A program made the position numbers and the translations under genes. Below the pieces are notes generated by a model that saw only the letters and a list, made by a program, of their open reading frames with translations, searched no databases and was not told the DNA's origin. Below, piece after piece: positions 34,575 to 45,131 of a stretch of 64,000 nt of DNA. Origin of the DNA: Cordia subcordata (taxonomy: Eukaryota; Streptophyta; Magnoliopsida; Boraginales; Cordiaceae); contig JAPTOF010000010.1 in NCBI GenBank assembly GCA_028554755.1, forward strand, positions 8,840,001 through 8,904,000. The letters run 5' to 3'. The number at the start of each line of letters is the position of its first letter. The stretch's first letter is position 1.

Positions 34575-34672
34575 CGAACTTCATAAGTTCGAAAAGTCTA
34601 CTTTTGCTACCCCTCAAAACTGGGTTATTTTTTGAAGCAAATTAAAAAATAAGGTTAAAAATAAAAATAACC
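34575..34672 (-). repeat. MULE-B right terminal inverted repeat
   Basis: Reverse complement of 26702-26799. Confidence 0.9.
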
Positions 34673-34689
34673 TCACTTGAGGAGTACTT

Positions 34690-35700
34690 TACTTCTCAAT
34701 TGATCGGTCCCACATTAGCGACAATATTGTATCTTGTAGTGTGTTACAACAAATACACTTTAAATACACTTTGAATTAGATTTGAATTTGGAATTACGAA
34801 ACTCGTCAAACATTAAATTTTAATTTAGAGTTTAAATTAGACTTTGAATTTAAAAATGCATTAATTAAGTATTAAATTTTAAAACACACTTCAAATTAGA
34901 TAATGAATTTAGCATGACATTAGTTAATTAGTTTTTTTTTTCACGATTATTCTAGTAAATAAGCCGTTTCCGGATAATTGAAGCTAGGGGTTCTATCTGA
35001 TGGCTGATGCTGTGATGCAGACAGGAGACATCATGGTCGATATGACAGACACCCATTACACCCGCCACAAGAAATTAAATATCTTGGGACGCACAAATAC
35101 AAGATTATATTTGTTTGGTACCATAACCATACAAATACATTCTTCTGTCTAATATGCACAAGATAACACACATTTTTGGTGAATATAAGAAACTAAAGCA
35201 TAGATTTCATTGGTTAAGAGATAAGTCGTGTAAAACGCCACACAGCTAATTTATTGCAAATATGTTGACAGCAGAGCTCTTTGACATGAAAGATACATAA
35301 ATAAATAAATAAAAATAACAGAAAGAGCAACATTTTCAAAGAGGTTTCTAGCTAGGCGTTTCCAAAACCCCAAACCAATTTTTTTAAAAAAATAGTTCCA
35401 AAGTGTAATAATTTTAAAAAGAAGGAAAAAAAAAGTAATATTTGTTTAGAAAAAAGGGAGAAAAAGAAAAAGCTGTTTGGCATTGCTTATTCAGGTTCTC
35501 TTTAGGGTTTGTCTGGACTGATTTTTTTAAAAAGTATTTTTTTAAGAACTTTTGAAAAAAGTATTTTCTTTCAAAAAATAAAAATTCTAATTTGTAGAAA
35601 AAGTTAAGCTGAATTGTTTTTTAGAGTTTCAATCTTATTTGGAATCTAATTCAAATAATCTTAAGATGATATGTATATAAGTGCAAGTACAATAACATCT
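34690..35700. other. AT-rich spacer with a broken MITE-like end
   Basis: No gene. At 35505-35545 AGGGTTTGTCTGGACTGATTTT looks like one end of a Tourist or hAT MITE, but I find no partner end. Confidence 0.5.
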
Positions 35701-35703
35701 TAA

Positions 35704-35817
35704 GGGTGTTTGACTTTGCTTATTTGGTATTTATAAGTATTTAAATAATAAAAAATATTTAAGAAAATATTTTTTTAAAAACTTATAAGCACATAAAATA
35801 AGCAAAGCCAAACACCC
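35704..35817. mobile_element. short Tourist-like MITE, about 114 bp
   Basis: GGGTGTTTGACTTTGCTTAT and its inverted partner GGGTGTTTGGCTTTGCTTAT enclose about 75 bp of AT-rich DNA, so the whole can fold into a hairpin. The flanking duplication is not clear. The ends match the MITE at 8515-8935. Confidence 0.65.
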
Positions 35818-36598
35818 TCCTTGACATGTGAATCGCAAGGACGAAATTTTAAGACGTGCTCCTACAACCGTCATGTACAACGTCAGGTTTACCAAATTTT
35901 ATGTTTCCCACTTCTCTTTTGGTCCGTAGAGTATGTCCTTTCCACAATTCTAGCTACTGTGCCAAAGGCTTACAAACGAGGTGTGGTCAAGTTAGATAAC
36001 GATGAAGATGGGTGAAAGTGATGTGGTAGTACATGAGATGAAAGAAAAAGAAAAAAGAATTATATTGATGTAATTAAGAAAACAAAATAAAAGAATAAGA
36101 ATGGAAAAGATAACCATAATTTTGAAGATTTTCGATGGACAAATCACACCAATTTTTACTTATCTTTTGTCATGTGTAACAATTTTATCCTTTATTTTTA
36201 TTCGTAATTGATTAATTTCATAGCTAATAGTTTTGTGTCACCATTTCTCTTAGAACAATGTTAAATCTCATTTGAGGCACACAATTTTAACCTTGAAAAA
36301 GAATAGCAAATATGTGGTCCATGTGTGATTCACATGCATCTCATATGAGATTTAACATGTTTTTTAACAAAAAAAAATGGTGTTTAGTCTAGTAATATAA
36401 AACTATTAATTATAAGACTAATTTATCAGCACAAATAAAAAATAATACAATATTATTACCACTAATATAAATAAGGGACCATTAACACAATTGATTGCAT
36501 GCAATGGTCCCTTGTGCTTTTCCTCTTTTTTTTGGGTCGAAACCCGTCGTGTTTCACGACGCCCTTAATCAAAACGTTTTCTAGCTTTTTTCTCTCCC

Positions 36599-36605
36599 TA
36601 TAAAT
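36599..36605 (+). promoter_or_regulatory. TATA box of UGT-2
   Basis: CTCCCTATAAATG lies 110 bp before the UGT-2 ATG. Transcription would start near 36630, giving a leader of about 80 nt. Confidence 0.65.
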
Positions 36606-36708
36606 GTTTGGCTGAAACACACTAAAAGTTCACGCAAAAATTCCTCTTGTATCAAATAATAAGAAGAAAAAAAAGAAAAGAAAAATTTTAGTGTGACCTG
36701 GTACAGCC

Positions 36709-38124
36709 ATGGCGCAAAGCCCCCATGTCTTCCTGGTAACATTTCCTTCACAGGGACACATCAATCCAGCTCTACAACTTGCTAAGCGGTTCGCCAGAAT
36801 GGGCTTACAAGTCACTTTTGCCACAACTGTTTATGCTCATCGTCACATCTCGAAAGCCCCAAACGTGCTTATCAAAGGCTTAAATTTTGCAGCCTTCTCG
36901 GATGGATATGATGAGGGCTACAAACTCAACCCAAGTGATGCCACTCAATACATGACAGAGCTGAAAAATCGTGGGACAAAAGCTTTAAGAGACATCATCC
37001 TCAGCTTCGCCGGCCTAGGCCGCCCCGTAACGTCCCTGGTTTACTCCATTTTGCTTCCATGGTGCGCAGATTTGGCTTGCGAACTTCACATCCCATCTGC
37101 TCTTCTCTGGACTCAACCTGCCACGGTTTTGGATCTCTACTACTATTACTTCAATGGGTATAAGGATAAGATCAGTGGAAATGGCAACGGTAATGGTGCT
37201 GGCGGTGGCCGGAATTGGACTATTCAGCTACCTGGACTTCCATTGCTTTCAAGCAATGACCTGCCCTCATTTATTGTTCGTTCAGGCCCGGATACATATA
37301 GCTTTGCATTGCCATGTTTTAAAGAGCAGCTAGATAAACTTGACGCTGAAGGGAAAGCTACAGTACTTGTCAACACATTTGAAGCACTTGAGCCTGAGGC
37401 TCTCAAGACTATTGAGAAGTACAACATGATTGGTGTTGGACCCCTGATTCCATCAGCTTTCTTGGATGGAAAAGATCCCTCAGATACTTCGCCTGGCGGT
37501 GATCTTTTCGAAAAATCGAAAGACTACATTGAATGGTTGAACTCAAAGCCTGAATCATCTGTTGTTTACATATCGTTTGGGAGTTTGTTGATTTTACCGA
37601 AAAATCATATGGAGGAGATTGCAAGAGGGTTGCTGGAGACAGGGAGGCCTTTTTTGTGGGTGATAAGAGAGAACCAAAATGGAGAAGAGAAGTTAAGCTG
37701 CATGGAAGAATTGGAGCAACAAGGCAGGATAGTGCCATGGTGTTGGCAACTAGAGGTTCTAATACATCCATCTTTGGGGTGTTTTATGACACATTGTGGA
37801 TGGAATTCTACATTGGAAAGCTTGACTTGTGGGGTGCCACTTGTGGCTTTTCCTCAATGGACAGATCAAGCCACAAATGCTAAGCTGATACAAGATGTGT
37901 GGAAGGCAGGAATCAGGGTAACTACAAAGGAAGATGGAAGAGCTGAGAGTGATGAGATCAAGAGATGTATAGAGATGGTTATGGATGGAGGAGAAAAGAG
38001 CCAAGAAGTGAGAAGAAATGCTAAGAAATGGAAAGCTTTGGCAAGGGAATCTATGGAGGAAGGTGGTTCTTCACACAAGAATTTGCAATCTTTTGTTGAA
38101 GAAGTTGAAAAGATGTCCAAGTAG
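36709..38124 (+). CDS. UGT-2: UDP-glycosyltransferase, UGT75-like
   Basis: Intact intronless frame of 471 codons. N-terminal domain starts MAQSPHVFLVTFPSQGHINP with catalytic His17. The PSPG box spans residues 344-387: it opens WCWQLEVLIHPSLG, has HCGWNS, and ends FPQWTDQ with the Gln expected for UDP-glucose. The third residue is Trp where UGT-1 and UGT-4 have Ser. A glycine/asparagine-rich stretch (NGNGNGAGGG, about residues 160-169), longer than in UGT-1, sits in a loop of the acceptor domain. The rest is very close to UGT-1, including FLDGKDP and the C-terminal helix EGGSSHKNLQSFVEE. A cytosolic glucosyltransferase of small molecules is expected; the acceptor is unknown. The ATG is in the same GTACAGCC context as UGT-1, with a TATA box at a normal distance. 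Confidence 0.95.
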   Translation: MAQSPHVFLVTFPSQGHINPALQLAKRFARMGLQVTFATTVYAHRHISKAPNVLIKGLNFAAFSDGYDEGYKLNPSDATQYMTELKNRGTKALRDIILSFAGLGRPVTSLVYSILLPWCADLACELHIPSALLWTQPATVLDLYYYYFNGYKDKISGNGNGNGAGGGRNWTIQLPGLPLLSSNDLPSFIVRSGPDTYSFALPCFKEQLDKLDAEGKATVLVNTFEALEPEALKTIEKYNMIGVGPLIPSAFLDGKDPSDTSPGGDLFEKSKDYIEWLNSKPESSVVYISFGSLLILPKNHMEEIARGLLETGRPFLWVIRENQNGEEKLSCMEELEQQGRIVPWCWQLEVLIHPSLGCFMTHCGWNSTLESLTCGVPLVAFPQWTDQATNAKLIQDVWKAGIRVTTKEDGRAESDEIKRCIEMVMDGGEKSQEVRRNAKKWKALARESMEEGGSSHKNLQSFVEEVEKMSK

Positions 38125-40956
38125 AGGTGTTTACCGTTATGCTGTTTCTGATTAGTGTTGGTGCTTTAACCTAGCTACTTCCTTTTTTCCTTTCTAAGTT
38201 TCACTCAACTGTTTGCAAAAAAAAAAAAGTCATTTTGGTTCTTATTATTTTAAGAATAATTCACTTGTTATTATAGATAAATTATACCAATTTGATCTCT
38301 ATCGGTCCAAAAACAAACTATCTGGTCTCTAATACTTACAGAGAGTGTCAACTTAATTGTTACACTGTCCTTAAAAATTATCATATGACTAATACATGGT
38401 TAGTTAATAGAGATGAAGTTGACTTCTTTTACAAATATTAAGAACCAATTGATAAGTTATTTTTAAAAATAATAGCAACTAAATTGACATTTTTTTTACA
38501 AATATTAGAAACCAAGTAGATTAATTTTGAAATAGTAACAACCTAAATAACATTTTTATATATAACAAGGGTCTTTTGTTGAATTAGACTTCTTAGCTAA
38601 TAAAGGGGTCTCATGTACCCGCTTTGTCATGCTTCTTTCATCTGTGGATTTCAGGTTGCTCGGGATCTTCTTCGATGTGACAAATTCAACCTTCAATTCC
38701 TAGTATTCGCAGGTAATTTGCTGGGCTTGTAAGGGTGGTAAGGGTATGACCTCCACCTTGTTTACTTTAATTGTCTTGCATTTGCATATAGACTGGCTAG
38801 GTTGCATTTGTAACTTGTGGTTGGTTTGTTTGTCAATCACACAGATAAGGTTTGGTTCCCCTCCAATGTGTAATTTTCCTCTTGGTAGCAATAAAACTCT
38901 AGGGAGAAGTCCCTTCCCTTTTATTAAAAAAAAAAAGGATCTTTCGCTGAATTTCCCCTTTTCTTAGTCATCTTCTATTTCATATATAATAATAATATTA
39001 TCATCATTTAATATTTATTATTTAATATAATTTTTTATTCTTGTGAAAGGTGATATTCTAAGTGATAAAACTACTAAAAATTTCTATCACTACTCTTCAT
39101 ACGGATGTAATTTGAGCCTTGTCAATAATTTACTTGGTGCTTTACGCCATGTATCAATCTTCAATCAAATTAAAGATTAGCATTGATTAATTATTGATAG
39201 GTTAATTTATCAACGGTTCCTATTGTTGTCATTCTTTTAAATTCAATTCTTTTTAAATTGATCCTTAATATTTTAAAAAATTTGAATTAGTGTTCATTTT
39301 ATAGAAAATCAAACTAATCCTTATTTTTTATTTAAAAAAATCCACATTAGTTCTTAATATTTTAAAAAATAATTTAAATTAGTTTCTTTTTTTTGCTCAT
39401 TTTTCTAAAGAAAAATAGGATTATGTTAATTAATTTTATAAATTATTGAGGATAATAATGAATGCCTTTAAATAAATAATGGGGCTAATTTTATAACTTT
39501 CTTTCTGAAATATTGAGATTTAATATAAATATTTTAAAATTAAATTAAATTTGAACGACAGGGAACCAGGGATAGAGATATATGGTAAATTTAACCCTCA
39601 ATTGACTAGCAGTTGAAGCTACCACGGGGATCCGAGCCCGTTTCTTCAAGTGCTATATATGATAACACATTAACACTCTTTTTCTTATGTCTAGATTTTA
39701 TCTCTACTCTTATCAAAAGGTGAGATACATCATCTTTGTGGTAAATATAGAGAATCCAATGGTAAGTTTAACCACTAATAGTTGCTAAATAAATTATAAG
39801 GAAAAGAGTGTTTTTAGATTTTGAACTTAATAAAATATGAAATTAAGAATTTTAATTTTAAAACTTTTAATAAAAAAAACTCTAACTTATGAAAAATATG
39901 TACTTTACATATCGTGAACTACAGTATTAACTTTTTATGTACGTGATTTTTTCCAATTTTTTCGTGACTTTTTAATTTCTTTCAAATCCTGCTTGACTTT
40001 CCTGCGGGAAATAAATTTATGAAAATAAATTAGATGACTCCGCGCATCCAAGTAAGAAAAATAAAATTTTTGCATTGATGTGAAATTAACTAAGGAAAAG
40101 CATATAGTTTTCTGTTTTTCCCTTTGGACAAGTAATACGGAAAGCATACAGTTACAGCACACATAATTTGTTGAAAATATTGTAAAAGCATAAAGCAGTC
40201 AAAAGATTCCGAGTAATTGGTGCTCATTTAGTAATCATATGTGACAATTACTAACTCAGTTGATTATGTATTGTCTGCCACCATAACTGCTGCTCTTAAA
40301 CACCTTAAAATCATCAAACAATTAAGTCTTTTTCATATAAAATGCATCAACAGGGTTTTGTGTATTTATGTTTATATGCAATGGCAGAGTTAGGATGTGA
40401 GGGTTAGTGGGACATTTATGTATAAATTTTTTTATATAAATTAAAAATAATTAGTAAAAATAAATAATAATTAATATAATAATGATTTCTAAATATACAC
40501 CAGAGATATAAATAAATAACTATAGTCATGGTAAATAAAATTACATCTTAATTATTCTTGACATGACTTAATATCTTAAAATAGTTGAACTTTTAACTTA
40601 TTATAATCAGTGTTATTTAATATATTTCTCTTTATGTAAGAGATTAAAAAGTTATTTATTATTTTCTCTCTTTTTAATCATCTTTTTTTTTTAATTTTAA
40701 TTTGTTTTACTTTTATTCTCTATACAATAAATTACAAATTTATATTTTTTTTATCACTCGTCACAATCACAAAGAGGAACACTCTCATTATGAAGAGGGT
40801 AAAACCTAGAGAATGAACTTTATGTAAATTGGTCTTTTATTAACAAAAAATAATTAAGAAAACAACATTAACTTTTTCTTCTTTTCTTTTAAGAAAGCCA
40901 AGGGTGCCTATACACCTCTTCCCTCGTATATGCCTCCGCCATAGGGAACAAATACA
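38125..40956. other. 3' flank of UGT-2 and AT-rich spacer
   Basis: No gene. An AATAAA at 38890 is too far from the stop to be a confident poly(A) signal. Around 38231-38560 two arms with CATTTTGGTTCTTATTATTTT and an inverted partner suggest an old AT-rich MITE, but ends and TSD are not clear. At 40380 AATGGCAGAGTTAGGATG resembles a hAT end without a partner. Confidence 0.5.
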
Positions 40957-40959
40957 TAA

Positions 40960-41703
40960 GGTTATGTTTGGTGTACTGAAATGAAATGGTCATTACAACT
41001 TCTGATTTTTTTTTTCTTTTATTTGATAAGATTAATTGTATGAAATGACATTCAAAAAAAGTCAAAAAAACCCATTCTTTAGCCAAGTCCAAGTATTCCA
41101 ACTTAAGTAAGACTGAGAATCAATAGAAAATAAAGCAAAACCACAAAAAATAATTATGTCCTATCTATCATTAAACACATTTTCAATTTCTATTTTAAAA
41201 AAATCTAAAATTTTGACAAGTAAAAAATTAAATATTTAAAAATAAACGTGTTTCTTTCATTTTTAACACCTTTTTAGTAAAAAAAATGTGTATTTCTATT
41301 AGATAGTTAACTTTTTCCCTTAATTTTGTTAAAAAAGTAAATAAATTGAAATATGATGTTAAAATAAAAATGATAGAATAAGTAATGCTATTTTTTATTG
41401 ACAATCAAAAGACTAGTAAAAGTATTTTAATCTATTTTAGTATTGTATAAAATTAATTGTCATGCATAAACTTAAATTTGTGCCAAATCAAAGAAACGAG
41501 TGTATTTCTTTTTTAGTAGAATATTTTCATTCTATTCTAACTTGTAAGTTATGAAATAAAATGAGAATTTCATTTTAGCATTTTCACAGTTTTAACAAAC
41601 AAAATAAAAAAAAAAATAAGTATTTTATAAGTATTCTGCCTTGATCCATTTTGGCTAGAATGACCATTTCTTTTTAAACTATTCCATTATACCAAACTAG
41701 GCA
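40960..41703. mobile_element. Tourist-like MITE, about 744 bp
   Basis: GGTTATGTTTGGTGTACTG and (reverse complement) TGCCTAGTTTGGTATAATGG are imperfect inverted ends; both arms share AAATGGTCATT further in. TAA flanks at 40957-40959 and 41704-41706. Older-looking than the other Tourist-like copies. Confidence 0.6.
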
Positions 41704-42160
41704 TAAAATTTTTTTTTGTTAAAAAAAGGTTGGGGAAGGGGGCATGGTCCCCTATTTGCCCCCAAAAAGAACCTCCCCAAAAAAAAAAAAAAAAAAAAAA
41801 AGGAAATCGGTCAGGAATAAGTTGAAGAGTAAAGGATGATATATAGAAATGAAGACTGATTTCTTTTTAACCCTTTACCACCAATCAAACTCTGCATAAA
41901 TATCAAGCTAAGCTTACACTCAACTTTTTTTTCTTTTGGGTCATGGAAAACTCTGCATAAATATCTAGTTTCTCCCGAATATTTTATGAAATATAAATAG
42001 ATTCAAGTCTCCAAAAAGGAAAAGGGGTTGGTACCCAACGAAATTTGCTTGGTAGAGGGACAAGGGCGCCCATCAATATTTGTTTATCTTTCGTCTCTTT
42101 TACCAATAGTGCAGGATACTTCTCATCTAGAATCTCGAAGCATTATACTCGAGGCTTAGA

Positions 42161-42367
42161 TTGACAACATTAACATGGTCTAGGATGGGGTGGTCAGGAA
42201 GCTTTGCGATTTGGGAAAAGGCTCTACATTTAAAGCAGACCTTTTCAAGAGTGTTCTTTGCACGGCTATCTACCATCTATGGCATGAAAAAAACAAGAAG
42301 GATTGATGGCATCGATTTCACTTCAGAAGAGCAAATTATAAACATAGACCATTTAATTTACAATTAA
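42161..42367 (+). pseudogene. possible LINE reverse-transcriptase tail fragment
   Basis: A 68-codon frame ends KTRRIDGIDFTSEEQIINID, with FSRVFFARLSTIYG before it. The pattern fits the region after the RT zinc-binding domain of plant LINEs (aliphatic-YxxW-RN-R, then xEExIxxI). The conserved Trp and Asn are changed, and no other LINE domain adjoins. Could be chance. Confidence 0.35.
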
Positions 42368-42947
42368 AGATCTCGGACCTTGCGAGAATTGAGTCCAGAA
42401 CTCCTTCTTGTTGGAGATGGAGTATCGGAGATACAAGAAAATGACAAGGTGTTTGAAATAGGATGAATAGTCCGTGTCCTCAAGCTTATATGGGGGCTGA
42501 ATCCCTAAATTATAGCCGTTTGGACACATTACTTTTATGCCCACAACCTCAGTCCTGCAATTTGTTGAACCGAACAACCGGCTTATCCTCATTATCTGAT
42601 GTCCATTAGTCATGCGAGTTGATCCCCGGGATTTGCCGCTGACCCAAGGGTTCGTCCCTGGGCTTTTTATGAGTTTGGGCAATACACATGCATTGTCCCC
42701 TTAGTCAACCCTGGACCCAAAATGCCATTTCCAGGGAGTTTTATAGATTTGGCCAATACAATCGACAGGATTACTATGGACATTGACCAAAAGTTCAACC
42801 TTGTAAATATAGTGACATTGTATAGAATTATAGATCTTTATGTATAGAATGGGATTTTAGACATTTTGAAAGATTTTGCGTACAACACATTTTTTTTATG
42901 AAAAGAAGAGGCGTATATGATGGTTAAGAGAAAAGAAAAAAAAAAGA

Positions 42948-42972
42948 AAAAGAAGAAGAAGAAGAAGAAGAA
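42948..42972. repeat. (GAA)n microsatellite
   Basis: About eight AAG units after an A/G-rich run. Confidence 0.85.
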
Positions 42973-44681
42973 GGCAAAGTTGGTGTGAGACAATAATATC
43001 TATTTTCTACAAGTTACTCTGGGACAACAAATAATATTGCTTTTTATCAAACACTATAAAAATTAGGAAGAAAGTTATTATATTAGCATGCATTAGTAAA
43101 AGATTTCCTCATTAAAATTCAGGTTTTAATTAATAATTTAAATTATTTGTTTCTATATTAAGTCTTTTCTTAATGCAAACACTAATATAAAGAGAAGAGC
43201 AAGAGCTTTTGTGCATTCTTCTTGGTAATATTTTTTTCTAGAAAAAAGGTGTTTTTACTTCTTTTATCCAATGACTTTCATAGTTTAAAAGTTACTTCTC
43301 AATTGGTGAATACAAATACAAAATAGATTTTACGATAAAAACTCACTAAAAAAGCATATGTAGGACAAACCAATTTTTAATAAAATCAATCGAAACAACC
43401 TTTGTATATGGTAAGACCCCATACCATTTTGGCAGGCCCTACTACTGACTGGGCTTTTTTTTATCTCATTTTTACATTCCTACCAAACTTTGTGTTTATC
43501 ACAACCATGTTTGAATTAGATCCTGGACCTTTTCATTTAAAAAAGAGGATTGTGCTATCTTTTAAGTCTATATTTGTTACTACCAAAACTCTCTGACTGT
43601 TGTTCATTACTTTGGATTTATCTCTTGATAAATGTTTCTACATACCTTGGAGGTTATAGACTGGTTTTATACGGGAGACTCACATACCACTGTTTCAATT
43701 TTTATTGGTTAATAGTTCTTGTAATTAGATATTTTGTCGGTACATTAAACTTTTATTAGATAAGAAAACAATTAGAATCACAAAAAACAAAATTTAAAAA
43801 CATCCCAACAAAGATAGCACTTGAGACCAATCAAAACTAACAACCACTACCAATGCTGATAAAAGTAACTTTGAAGACGGCAACTGTATAAAACGAAAAT
43901 AGCTTGAACTCATTGATAAAAGATTAACCTTCATACAACCATCAAATAACAACTTCTTCACACGGGTCACCAGGGCAAATTTGACTAGCACATGCTCTTG
44001 AGAAATCAAATCGTAAGAGCGGCAAGCAACATGTAACATGAGATAAGAGAAAGAAGTTAACAGTGCATATCAGGCGAAAAGAGGAAATTAAATGGCCACA
44101 CACGCTTCACCACTAATTTACAATCAATACTAATCTTAACATTGAGGATTGGTTTGCTAAATTGGTTATAAAAGAAAGAGGACGCGAAGAAAATAACATC
44201 AGAGAGCTAGAGGAGGAGAATTAGAGTAAAATAAAACTAGCTAGGAACAATTTCTAACCTTTTTTTTAATATTTTAAAAACCCTCAACCCAAAACTAATC
44301 CCCGCCCAGTCACACGAATCTAGGTTATCACACCTGGAAAGTAGTCTCAACATTTTCTAACTTCGTCAATAAACGATTTTAATTCTTGTGCAAAGAACCG
44401 CCTTCTGACATGGCTTCCATTGCAAAATCTTTCCATTTTTTAGCATTTCTTCTCAGCTCTTGGCCTCCTTCTCCACCATCCATAACCATTTCTATACATC
44501 TCTTGATCTCATCACTCTCATCTGTTCCATCTTCCTTTGTTGTTACCCTGATTCCTGTCTTCCACACATCTTGTGTCAGCTTCGCATTTGTGGCTTGATC
44601 AGTACATTGAGGAAAAGCCACAAGCAGCACGCCGCAAGTTAAGCTTTCCAACGTAGAATTCCATCCACAATGTGTCACAAA

Positions 44682-45087
44682 TGTTGGAGAATGCAAACCA
44701 ACATTAATTAGATACAAAGAATAATGATTGGTTCATGAAATTTAGCAAAGGGAGATTCATGTACATACATGATACATCTTTGATAGCCATGAACTTAGTT
44801 AAATGTATTTAATTTTTGTAGATATTCATTAAATGCATGGAGTAGGCTAGTAATAGTATAAATAGGAGTGCTTTTCACAGTGTTTTGACAAGAAGGAAAG
44901 AAAAGGAAAAAAGAGTGAGTGAAAAGAAGAAAATATTGAGAAAAAAGTGAGTTCTATTTTAAAAGCAGCAGCCTATATACTTTGACAATTTTTAAATTCA
45001 ATATATATCATATTTAGTGGTAATTTTATTCTTCCTTGTACTCTCAAATTTGTCTAAGTATTTATAAATTCAAAATAGTTTCCAACA
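44682..45087 (+). repeat. 5' LTR
   Basis: TGTTGGAGAATGC...TTTCCAACA, with a TATA-like GTATAAATAGG near 44857. Confidence 0.95.
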
Positions 45088-45090
45088 TAG

Positions 45091-45103
45091 TGGCATCAGA
45101 GCC
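45091..45103 (+). promoter_or_regulatory. primer-binding site
   Basis: TGGCATCAGAGCC, an initiator tRNA-Met type site, three bases after the LTR. Confidence 0.8.
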
Positions 45104-45131
45104 ACGGTAAATTGAAAGTGTGAATTCTTCC

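Larger units (their letters stand above)
26702..34672. mobile_element. MULE-B: full-size Mutator-like element with transposase and PMD genes, 7971 bp
   Basis: Flanked by the perfect 9-bp duplication TCACTTGAG at 26693-26701 and 34673-34681. Terminal inverted repeats of about 98 bp read GGTTATTTTTATTTTTAACC and, further in, ACTTTTCGAACTTATGAAG on both sides. Inside the repeats are arrays of small palindromes. The two genes point at each other: transposase on + (27655-30270) and PMD gene on - (32715-30507), with about 240 bp between their ends. Both are mutated. This convergent two-gene layout resembles maize MuDR (mudrA/mudrB), with a PMD gene in the second position; that comparison is inference. 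Confidence 0.92.
41707..44351. other. spacer with possible LINE scrap
   Basis: Mostly non-coding. Contains a poly(A) run at 41779-41801, a (GAA)n microsatellite at about 42948-42972, and a possible LINE fragment at 42161-42367. The ORFs at 42353-42682 (-), 43402-43759 (+) and 43794-44039 (-) resemble nothing and have no gene-like context. Confidence 0.5.

Noticed and set aside
38231..38560. Possible AT-rich MITE with arms containing GGTTCTTATTATTTT
   Set aside because: Arms are weak and I could not fix ends or a duplication; left as a note.
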